Origin: Dermatophilus congolensis
Lineage (GTDB): Bacteria > Actinomycetota > Actinomycetes > Actinomycetales > Dermatophilaceae
DNA length: 64,000 bases
Direction: 5' to 3'
NCBI RefSeq assembly: GCF_900447215.1
Contig: NZ_UFYA01000001.1
Location: 310,001-374,000, forward strand
Shown here: in pieces, positions 22,981 through 30,194 of the stretch
Position numbering within the stretch: position 1 is the stretch's first letter
Layout: each line of letters opens with the position of its first letter
Notes under the pieces: generated by a model
The model's database searches: none
Told to the model about the DNA's origin: nothing
Seen by the model: only the letters and a program-made list of their open reading frames with translations
Position numbers and translations under genes: made by a program

Positions 22981-23010
22981 ATTGGTGCACCCCAACCGGG
23001 GTGCACCAAT
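22981..23010 (+). terminator. First of two tandem hairpins after atpD
   Basis: ATTGGTGCACCCC (22981-22993), loop AACC, GGGGTGCACCAAT (22998-23010): perfect 13-bp stem beginning 6 bases after the atpD stop codon. No T tract. Confidence 0.75.
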
Positions 23011-23013
23011 GCA

Positions 23014-23055
23014 ACAGGTGTGGGGCTCCGACCATAGTCGGAGCCCCACACCTGT
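23014..23055 (+). terminator. Second tandem hairpin after atpD
   Basis: ACAGGTGTGGGGCTCCGAC (23014-23032), loop CATA, GTCGGAGCCCCACACCTGT (23037-23055): perfect 19-bp stem. Together with the preceding hairpin it should stop transcription of the atp operon before the island. Confidence 0.8.
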
Positions 23056-23073
23056 GATGGACACCTGGATGTG

Positions 23074-23113
23074 TCACATGACTTGGACAAGGAAATAAAA
23101 CACACTCATGTGA
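23074..23113 (+). promoter_or_regulatory. Inverted 8-bp repeat upstream of the first malectin-like gene
   Basis: TCACATGA (23074-23081) and TCATGTGA (23106-23113), 24 bases apart, flank an AT-rich stretch AAGGAAATAAAACACAC. It lies 77 bases before the chosen start at 23190. It may hold promoter and operator elements; no regulator family could be assigned. Confidence 0.35.
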
Positions 23114-23189
23114 TGTAAATGGTGGCCGATGGGGGATGTGTCAGCGCGGCAACGCCGCCGCGACACACTCAGCCAGGGAAGGCCCCGCC

Positions 23190-24743
23190 TTGTTTACACA
23201 GATCCGCATCGCAAGCTCACGTATCGCCGGCCGTGCAACGATAGCTACCGCATCCGCGCTGCTTTTGGCCCCCGCCTTCGTGGCAGCCGCCGCGGTTCCC
23301 AACACAGCCCCCACCACTGGCAAAACCTCCACCACCCAAAACACGGCAGCCCGGCCCCGCAGCGTCTTTGCCGTACGGGCCTCCTCACACCCCAGCGCAG
23401 TACGCGACGCATCCGGCAAACTCTGGGAACGCATGCCACTGACCTTCGGCACAACACAACGCTCCCGTGTCACTGTCACCTCCGTGCCCTCACCCCGCGA
23501 ACGCATCGCTTACCAGTCCCTGGCCAACAACGCCACGGGCTATCAACTGCCCGTACCCAACGGCACCTACCGGGTCCGGCTCATGTTCGTTGAACCTTCC
23601 GCAGCCCCCGGCGAACGCGTCTTCGACATCACCGCCGAAAACCGCAAGGTCGCAAACCGATTCGACATCGCTCGTGTTGCTGGACGCAACCGCGGCTACG
23701 ACCTCAACATCACCACCCGCGTCACCGACGGCCTCCTCAACATTAAATTCACCTCTCGCAGCGCCAAAAAACCCGTCATCAGTGCCGTCACTGTCACCTC
23801 CCGCGGCAAAGTCGCCACCCCCAGCAACACTCGCGTCGTCAAACTCAACGCGCGCTCACCCTTCTACACCCCTATCGACAAAGCACCACTGGCCGCGAAC
23901 TCCGAGCAGTCCATCGCGCACCTTGCCAGCCAAGTGCGCGACAACTGGGGCGGAACCGCAGCTACTAACGCCTACGAATTCAACGGCGCAGTCAACATCG
24001 CCACCCCCCAAACCCCCCGCATCCGCGTGGGATTCCACAACTGCCAGAAAAAACCCTCCACTCCCGCAGGTCTCTACGACGGCCCCAAATACTTCGTCAA
24101 TGTTCCCGTTCCAGCCAATGCCACCGCAGCACGCGGCAGCGACGGTGAAATGAGCATCTACAGCCCCGCCACCGATCAACTCTGGGAGTTCTGGCAGATG
24201 CGTCGCGGCACTAGCGGATGGGAAGCATGCTGGGGCGGGCGCATCGACAAAGTATCTAGCAATATCGGTCAATTCGCCTTCCCCTACGGCGTTAGCGCTT
24301 CTGGATTAGCCATGGCCCCCGGCCTCATCGGTATCGACGAAGCACGCCGAGGCACCATCAACCACGCCATGTACCTGGCTGTTCTCGACAGCCATCGCTG
24401 GGATAAATTCTCTTGGCCCGCCAACAGATCAGACGGTATCTCCACCAATCCCAACGCCCTCATGGAAGGGCAACGCATCCGCCTAGACCCCACCATCAAC
24501 CTCAACGACTACAACCTCACCCCCTTCGGGAGAATGGTCGCCGAAGCTGCACAAAAATACGGCTTCATCATCTCCGACAGATCCGGAGCCGTTGCCGTCG
24601 CGACCCAAGACGGCCGAGCCGAACAAGCCCGCACCGGCATCAACCCCTGGGGAACCCTGCTAGGCGGTCCCGCCTACAGCGCACTGAAAAACTTCCCCTG
24701 GGACAAAATGCAAGCCCTTCCCAAGGACTACGGCAAGAACTGA
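23190..24743 (+). CDS. Secreted protein: one malectin-like domain plus unrecognised C-terminal domain (family member A)
   Basis: TTG 23190 (behind GGGAAGG) gives a clear Sec signal peptide (MFTQIRIASSRIAGRATIAT then a hydrophobic core to about residue 35). A malectin-like sugar-binding domain follows (about 58-203), recognisable by NGTYRVRLMFVEP, GERVFDITAENR, a DIARVAG turn, TRVTDGLLNIKF and PVISAVTV. The C-terminal ~290 residues form a domain shared with the products at 24882 and 36522: HNCQKKP, GLYDGP, DGEMSIYSPATDQLWEFW, ACWGGRID, SASG, WPANRSDG, EAAQKYGFI, NFPW. Two conserved cysteines (HNC and ACWGG) could form a disulfide. Third positions are C-rich. The domain's function is unknown; polysaccharide binding or processing is inferred. 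An upstream GTG (23136) is open but would bury the signal peptide. Confidence 0.75.
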   Translation: MFTQIRIASSRIAGRATIATASALLLAPAFVAAAAVPNTAPTTGKTSTTQNTAARPRSVFAVRASSHPSAVRDASGKLWERMPLTFGTTQRSRVTVTSVPSPRERIAYQSLANNATGYQLPVPNGTYRVRLMFVEPSAAPGERVFDITAENRKVANRFDIARVAGRNRGYDLNITTRVTDGLLNIKFTSRSAKKPVISAVTVTSRGKVATPSNTRVVKLNARSPFYTPIDKAPLAANSEQSIAHLASQVRDNWGGTAATNAYEFNGAVNIATPQTPRIRVGFHNCQKKPSTPAGLYDGPKYFVNVPVPANATAARGSDGEMSIYSPATDQLWEFWQMRRGTSGWEACWGGRIDKVSSNIGQFAFPYGVSASGLAMAPGLIGIDEARRGTINHAMYLAVLDSHRWDKFSWPANRSDGISTNPNALMEGQRIRLDPTINLNDYNLTPFGRMVAEAAQKYGFIISDRSGAVAVATQDGRAEQARTGINPWGTLLGGPAYSALKNFPWDKMQALPKDYGKN

Positions 24744-24754
24744 CCAGGCACACA

Positions 24755-24788
24755 GTCAGGGAGGCCGGACAAATCCGGCCTCCCTGAC
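24755..24788 (+). terminator. Terminator after secreted protein A
   Basis: GTCAGGGAGGCCGGA (24755-24769), loop CAAA, TCCGGCCTCCCTGAC (24774-24788): perfect 15-bp stem 11 bases after the stop codon. It separates the two malectin-like genes into different transcripts. Confidence 0.8.
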
Positions 24789-24881
24789 GCCGCATCCCCG
24801 GCACAGAGGGATCCCCCCAAATGACCTCAGCCGAGGAACGGATGCCTCGGCATATACACCCCCACGGAAGGAACCATCGTC

Positions 24882-26885
24882 ATGCCTGCCTACAGCACAC
24901 CAGCACGCACAGCCATCGCTCTGGCACTTGCTGGAACTATTGCCTCCGCAGCGGTAACCCCAGGTCACGCCACCCAATACGCCGCAGCACCCGCAGCTAC
25001 CGCAACGGCCACTAACACCATTCGATTGGCTGCACGCACCACCTCACGCGTCGATCCAGCGGGAAACACCTGGAAACCCTTATATGCACTTCGCGGAACG
25101 CCCAACTACCGCGTCACCCCCGCTAGCCAGGCCATCAGTAACACCAATGACCCGGACCTCTACCGCTACGAGGTCTACGGCCTGACCGGCACCACAATTC
25201 CTTTGTCCACCGCTGGCCGCTACAACGTGACGATCGCCACCGCAGAGCCCTACTGGAAAGCAAAAGGCAAACGCGTTTTCGACATCACAGCCGAGGGTGT
25301 CACCGTCGTTGACGACCTGGACATCTACGCCACAGCCGGCTACTCCACCGCCCACAACGTCACCTTCACCACCACCGTCACTGACGGTGCACTCGATCTG
25401 AAATTCCTCGCCAGCGTTGATAAAGCCATCATCGCCGGAATCACCATCACACCCACAACAACGCCGTCTACCGACACCACAGCACACAACTCATTCACCT
25501 CACGCATGGTGGCTTCACCTACACCAGTCACCGACAAATCCGGCAACGTCTGGAGCCGCTGGTCAGCCACACTCGGAACGAATCGCGTTGACCGTGGGCT
25601 GCGCGGCATTGACATCAAAGGCACCGACGATGATGAGATCTACCGCACCTATGTACAGAACCCCCGCGGATACGCCCTCAATGTTCCAGGCAAAGGCCGC
25701 TACAAAGTACGCCTCGCTATGGTCGAAAACACCTATTGGAATAAAGGCGGCCGTGTCTTCGACGTCCTCGCCGAAGACACCCCCGTGGTCAAAGACATCG
25801 ACATCACTGCTGCAGTCGGCCCCCGCGCCGCCTACGACGTCACCTTCGAGACCAACGTCACCGACGGCATCCTCGACCTCATCTTCCGCGCCACCGCCGG
25901 AACCCCCACCATCAGCGCCATCGAAGTCACTAACGTAACCCCCCTCAACACCACCTCAACCACCAACCACCCAGGACTACCTTTCCCTCTTTACCCCAAC
26001 TCCGTCTACGCCACTGATATCAGCACTGCCCCCCTGGCCCCTAACGCCCACGCTGTCGGCACTTATATCGCCCACCAAGCAGCTACCCGATACGACGGCT
26101 ACGCCGGATTCAATAACCGTGAATTTGCCACCGCCATGCACATCGCCACCGCCGACACCCCCCGCACCGACGTCATTCACGCCTGCGCCACCGACTGGGG
26201 AGTACCACCCAATCTTTTCGACGGAGACTCCCATTTCCGCTCCGTCCCCATCCCCGTTAACGCTCTGCCGGCGGCCGGCTCCGACGGAGAAATGAGCATC
26301 TACGACCCAGCCACCGACCAGCTCTGGGAATTCTGGAAAATGTCTCGAGACAGCAAAAACCAGTGGCAAGCATGTTGGGGAGGCCGCATCGACAATTTCT
26401 CCACCAAAGAAGCTATTTTCCCCACTGGATTCGGAGCTTCAGCATCCGGAATGGCGATCTCACCGGGAATGATTACCCTCGACGATATTCGCCGCGGCCG
26501 CATCGACCACGCGATCGCGCTTGCCGTTCCCCACCCCAGTGGTCTGGGACATAGTTGGCCAGCCAACCGTACCGATGGCACATCAACAGACCCGAACGCC
26601 CCCTACGAAGGCCAGCGACTGCGCCTACCGGCAAACCTCGATCTCGACAAGTACAACCTCACCCCTACCGGCCGCATGATCGCTGAAGCCGCACAAAAAT
26701 ACGGATTCATCGTTACTGACAACGCCGGTGCTGTCTCAGTCACTGCCGAATCCAGTCGAGTCGTCACTGCCCAAACAGGTAGAGATCCCTGGTCTGCTTA
26801 TCTGGGCAGCGACGCCTGGTCCACGATGCGTGACTTCCCTTGGACAGAGCTAGAAGCACTGCCCATCAATTACGGGAAACGCTAA
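24882..26885 (+). CDS. Secreted protein: two malectin-like domains plus the same C-terminal domain (family member B)
   Basis: 667 residues. Signal peptide MPAYSTPARTAIALALAGTI... with likely cleavage after GHA (residue 30). Two malectin-like domains, about 46-190 and 205-350, each with GRYxV, GxRVFDxxAE, a DLDIYATAG/DIDITAAVG turn, TDGxLDLxF and I-x-GI/AIxIT. The C-terminal domain (about 372-667) is the shared module: HACATDW, DGEMSIYDPATDQLWEFW, ACWGGRID, GASASGM, WPANRTDGTST, EGQRLRL, EAAQKYGFI, DFPW. It differs from its upstream neighbour mainly by duplication of the malectin-like domain. Start ATG behind GGAAGGAACC. Hairpins flank the gene on both sides. Confidence 0.78.
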   Translation: MPAYSTPARTAIALALAGTIASAAVTPGHATQYAAAPAATATATNTIRLAARTTSRVDPAGNTWKPLYALRGTPNYRVTPASQAISNTNDPDLYRYEVYGLTGTTIPLSTAGRYNVTIATAEPYWKAKGKRVFDITAEGVTVVDDLDIYATAGYSTAHNVTFTTTVTDGALDLKFLASVDKAIIAGITITPTTTPSTDTTAHNSFTSRMVASPTPVTDKSGNVWSRWSATLGTNRVDRGLRGIDIKGTDDDEIYRTYVQNPRGYALNVPGKGRYKVRLAMVENTYWNKGGRVFDVLAEDTPVVKDIDITAAVGPRAAYDVTFETNVTDGILDLIFRATAGTPTISAIEVTNVTPLNTTSTTNHPGLPFPLYPNSVYATDISTAPLAPNAHAVGTYIAHQAATRYDGYAGFNNREFATAMHIATADTPRTDVIHACATDWGVPPNLFDGDSHFRSVPIPVNALPAAGSDGEMSIYDPATDQLWEFWKMSRDSKNQWQACWGGRIDNFSTKEAIFPTGFGASASGMAISPGMITLDDIRRGRIDHAIALAVPHPSGLGHSWPANRTDGTSTDPNAPYEGQRLRLPANLDLDKYNLTPTGRMIAEAAQKYGFIVTDNAGAVSVTAESSRVVTAQTGRDPWSAYLGSDAWSTMRDFPWTELEALPINYGKR

Positions 26886-26918
26886 CCGACACAAATATTC
26901 ACATCGCGAACCGCCAGA

Positions 26919-26960
26919 GTTGGCCGGGAGTGCGCATTAGGCTGTGCACGCCCGGCCAAC
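26919..26960 (+). terminator. Terminator after secreted protein B
   Basis: GTTGGCCGGGAGTGCGCA (26919-26936) pairs with TGTGCACGCCCGGCCAAC (26943-26960), 16 of 18 positions, six-base loop; GTTGTAC follows. It begins 33 bases after the stop codon. Confidence 0.7.
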
Positions 26961-27002
26961 GTTGTACTTCCGGGGATGCACCCACTAAAGGAGAGCGCTG
27001 CG

Positions 27003-27578
27003 ATGGCACAACAAAAAACAGCCGCAGAGCCACCCCAACCTCTTTCTGCAGACCAACCCGTTCACGACCCGGTTCGGTGGTGTCGCGCGATGCTCGCCGC
27101 CGACTATCCCCGCAACCCGTACTGGACCCAACGCCTCACCCTTTTTTGCCTGCGAGCAGGACGAGCCTGGCATCGGCAGCCGGGGCTGAAAGCTTTCCTA
27201 ATCCGTCGTGTGCTACAGGTCCTCAAATTTGTGTGGGTTGAAGGGTTTATCGGTTCTGAGATTCCGAACCAAGTGTGGATTGGGCCCGGCGTGCGCATCC
27301 CGCACGCTCTGCGCGGTGTGATGATTCACCCGAGCGTGACGATCGGCGCGAATGTCACGCTCTATCACCAAACTGTTCTTGGTGTTCGTGACACCAGAGA
27401 AGGCCCCACATTAGGGGACGACATTGTCGTCGGCGCTGGTGCGAAAATCCTTGGCCCCATCACAGTGGCATCTGGGACGAGTATTGGCGCCAACGCAGTT
27501 CTTGTGTCTGACACTGAACCGAATACCACGTGGGTGGGGATCCCCGCTCGCCCAGTTACCTCTCGCCGGGACCGGTGA
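27003..27578 (+). CDS. Serine acetyltransferase-like left-handed beta-helix acyltransferase
   Basis: 191 residues. An N-terminal helical part (about 1-85) is followed by hexapeptide repeats: VWIGPGVRIPHALRGVMIHP, ASVTIGANVTLYHQTVLG, TLGDDIVVGAGAKILG, SIGANAVLV, ending in WVGIPARPV. The catalytic His pair pattern (IPHA...LYHQ) is like CysE-type or polysaccharide serine-acetyltransferase-like enzymes. Among glycosyltransferase genes, O- or N-acetylation of a sugar is more likely than cysteine synthesis. ATG 27003 is behind AAGGAGAGCGCTGCG. It converges with the next gene, another hexapeptide acyltransferase. Confidence 0.8.
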   Translation: MAQQKTAAEPPQPLSADQPVHDPVRWCRAMLAADYPRNPYWTQRLTLFCLRAGRAWHRQPGLKAFLIRRVLQVLKFVWVEGFIGSEIPNQVWIGPGVRIPHALRGVMIHPSVTIGANVTLYHQTVLGVRDTREGPTLGDDIVVGAGAKILGPITVASGTSIGANAVLVSDTEPNTTWVGIPARPVTSRRDR

Positions 27579-27605
27579 ACGAACTGGTCATCACGTGATA
27601 GCCGG

Positions 27606-28163
27606 TTAGGTTCGCTGACGAAGCGGTGCGGCTGGTACACCTACCGCGATCCACCCAGCGGGGATCTGGCCACGCACAACCGCGCCAGCACCGATCACTG
27701 CCCCGTCACCAATCCGCGATCCAGGCATCACTACTGCGCCAGCACCGATCCACACATCGTCACCAATCACCACTCCATCACCCACCCACGGCTGTGTATT
27801 GATCGGTGTCCCTGGAGCCGTGCCGTGATTAGTGCCAATGATCGTGATGTGTTGCGAAATGAGGCAGTCAGCTCCGATAACGATCCGGGCCCCCGCACAC
27901 CGGATGTTATTGAACTCGCCGATATACGTTCGGTCACCAATTTCCAGAAAAGAACCGTTGAGTTCTCCGCCCTGAGCGACGTTGACCACTGTTGGGCCCT
28001 CGATGGTGACCTTGCTTCCTAGCCGTACCTGGCCAGGATCGCCGGAAAACTTCACTGTGGTGGAGATGCACGCGTCTCGATGACGCGCCTGGAGTCGCAG
28101 CAGGGGCAGGCGTTCTTTTTTTAGTGAGCGGAGCATCGACTTCAGGGGCATGGGGCCGAGCAT
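27606..28163 (-). CDS. Hexapeptide-repeat acyltransferase (maltose/galactoside O-acetyltransferase-like)
   Basis: 185 residues; left-handed beta-helix with repeats around ISQHITIIGTNHG, WVGDGVVIGDDVWIGAGAVV, RIGDGAVIGAGAVV and a terminal WIAVGVPAAPL. The NHG motif carries the usual catalytic histidine. Such enzymes O-acetylate sugars in surface polymers. Start ATG 28163 has no strong ribosome binding site; ATG 28151 is an alternative. Transcribed toward the preceding acetyltransferase and away from the GT2 gene at 28343. Confidence 0.8.
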   Translation of the reverse strand: MLGPMPLKSMLRSLKKERLPLLRLQARHRDACISTTVKFSGDPGQVRLGSKVTIEGPTVVNVAQGGELNGSFLEIGDRTYIGEFNNIRCAGARIVIGADCLISQHITIIGTNHGTAPGTPINTQPWVGDGVVIGDDVWIGAGAVVMPGSRIGDGAVIGAGAVVRGQIPAGWIAVGVPAAPLRQRT

Positions 28164-28342
28164 AGAAGGCAGTAGCGAATAGACAGGACAAGGGGAGTCA
28201 AAGAATCTTCATGGGTTGGTAAAGACAGTTGTGTTGGCTGGCTATCAAAACCAAGAACCGTGAGGGTGGTTGCAAAGAGCTGTCAGGAGCGGTCGAGTGC
28301 TGCCTGGCATCGAAGCGCACGTGAGGCAACGCGGAGGCTTTC

Positions 28343-29344
28343 ATGACCCCGGCCAATGACGAAACGGAGCGGAACAGTACTGATGCTGCACCCACCGTTT
28401 CAGTGATTATCCCTACCTATAAACGGCTCGGGGTGTTGCAGCGGGCATTGGAGTCGGTGTACTCCCAAACGTTCACAGACTGGGAAGCGATCGTTGTTGA
28501 TGATCACGGGCAGGACGGGACGGCCGAGTATATGGCCGGGGTGAGTGACCCGCGGGTGCGATTTTATGAGCATGAGGTCAATAAGGGCGGGAACGCGGCA
28601 CGCAGCACCGGGATCGCGCATGCGCGAGGTGAATGGGTTGCGTTTTTGGATAGTGATGATGCGTGGCGGCCAACCAAGCTGGAGAAACAGTTGGCGATGT
28701 TGCGGGCAAGCGGGCCTGAGTATGGGTTGGCTGGGTGCGGGATTGAGCATTACGCCCCAGATGGCACGTCAGAGATGGTGCAGATTCCGCAGGTGGATGG
28801 GTGGATCGCTACCGAGATGATGACGTGGAACCCGCTAGGAGGATTCTCAGCGATCATGGTGCGTCGTTCGGCTCTTCTTGCTGCAGGAGGGTTGGATCCG
28901 ACGATGCCAGCTCAACAGGATTGGGAGTTTTATGTGCGGGTGTCGCGGTTGGTGGCGGTGTGTGTGGTGCGTGAAGTGTTGGTCGACTATCTCGCTGACC
29001 CTCATGACCCGATCCGGATCACTGTCGACAACTCGCGGGTGGTGAAAGGTATGCGTCGTATGTGGGCGCATGTTGTGCAGCATCGGGATGAATTGACTCC
29101 TGAGCAGAGAGAGCAAGCGGTTCGGTATTTCACGACGATGTTGGCCAATGTGGGGGCGGTGGGAGATGTTGCGTTGATTTTGCGCTCGGGGATGGTGCCA
29201 GCGCGGCCAGGTGAGGTTAAGCATGGGGCGCATATGTTTGTGCGTTCTATTCGTAATCAAGTGCGTGCGGCTGCTGAAGGTCAGCGCCGGGCAGCGGAAT
29301 TGGTGAATTCAGCGGGGAAGCGAGCCAAAATTAGTCGCATGTGA
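28343..29344 (+). CDS. Family 2 glycosyltransferase
   Basis: 333 residues. GT-A fold: VSVIIPTYKRLGVLQRALES, WEAIVVDDHGQDGT, ARGEWVAFLDSDDAW (metal-binding DSD), QQDWEFYVR near the catalytic base region. No membrane helices are visible, so it is probably cytosolic or membrane-associated. It should add one sugar of a surface polysaccharide; donor and acceptor cannot be told. ATG 28343 follows GGAGGCTTTC. Confidence 0.85.
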   Translation: MTPANDETERNSTDAAPTVSVIIPTYKRLGVLQRALESVYSQTFTDWEAIVVDDHGQDGTAEYMAGVSDPRVRFYEHEVNKGGNAARSTGIAHARGEWVAFLDSDDAWRPTKLEKQLAMLRASGPEYGLAGCGIEHYAPDGTSEMVQIPQVDGWIATEMMTWNPLGGFSAIMVRRSALLAAGGLDPTMPAQQDWEFYVRVSRLVAVCVVREVLVDYLADPHDPIRITVDNSRVVKGMRRMWAHVVQHRDELTPEQREQAVRYFTTMLANVGAVGDVALILRSGMVPARPGEVKHGAHMFVRSIRNQVRAAAEGQRRAAELVNSAGKRAKISRM

Positions 29345-29423
29345 CAGATAGGGGCATGGCCGCAGTCACGGGGTGGTACCTATGTGAGGAATTAGATCCA
29401 TCTCTCCCGGGGGGACCCACACG

Positions 29424-30194
29424 GTGACTTGCGTTATTGATGCACGCGATGTGCGTAAGACCTATCAGGGCGGCGGGGGTGATGCTGTCCTTGCCTGCGA
29501 TGGAGTTAACGTTCAGGTCGCTGCGAAAGAGGTTGTCGCGATTGTGGGCCCTTCGGGGTCCGGTAAGTCCACTCTGATGCACCTACTCGGCACAGTCGAT
29601 GACATTGACGCGGGATCGCTGACCATTTGTGGTCAAGAAATCTCATCCATGAAGCAGCCCGAAAAAGCTGCGTTCCGTCGTGAACATATCGGTTTTGTTT
29701 TTCAGTCTTTCCACCTTGTTCCTACGCTCACTGCGGCCGAGAACGTCGGGTTGTCGGCGATTATCGGTAATCGCCGACGCAAGGAGTGGGATGGTCGTGC
29801 ACGTGAATTGTTGGCGCGTGTGGGGTTGGAAGAGCTAGCTGGTCGCAAGCCTGATGAAATGTCTGGTGGGCAGCAACAGCGTATCGCTGTGGCGCGGGCG
29901 CTGTTTAGCCAGCCTCATGTTCTTCTTGCTGACGAGCCAACGGGAAATTTGGATCAAAAAGCAGCTGGCGAAGTGATGCGGATGTTGCGTGAGGCCGTCG
30001 ATGATGGGCAAGCACAATGCGCAGTGATCGTCACCCATAGCGAGCGGTCTTCGGCGGCAGCTGACCGAGTTCTGCTGTTCGTGGATGGGCGAGTGCGCGA
30101 TGAGATGACCTTTGACGATGGCGGCTGGGCGCCAGAGAAGGAGGTGGCCCGCATTGAACGCCTTCGTCATTGGATGTCGTCAGCTGGTTGCTGA
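29424..30194 (+). CDS. ABC transporter ATP-binding protein, MacB/LolD type
   Basis: 256 residues. Walker A GPSGSGKST, Q-loop VFQSFHLVPTLTAAENV, signature MSGGQQQRIAVARAL, Walker B VLLADEPTGNLD and the switch His in VIVTHSERS. The GxxVFQSFHL and PTGNLD patterns are typical of the MacB/LolD/FtsE group that pairs with FtsX-type permeases. All catalytic motifs are intact. It overlaps the permease frame that follows by about 40 bases; that permease is damaged, so this ATPase may lack its partner. GTG start behind a GGGGGGA element. Confidence 0.88.
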   Translation: MTCVIDARDVRKTYQGGGGDAVLACDGVNVQVAAKEVVAIVGPSGSGKSTLMHLLGTVDDIDAGSLTICGQEISSMKQPEKAAFRREHIGFVFQSFHLVPTLTAAENVGLSAIIGNRRRKEWDGRARELLARVGLEELAGRKPDEMSGGQQQRIAVARALFSQPHVLLADEPTGNLDQKAAGEVMRMLREAVDDGQAQCAVIVTHSERSSAAADRVLLFVDGRVRDEMTFDDGGWAPEKEVARIERLRHWMSSAGC

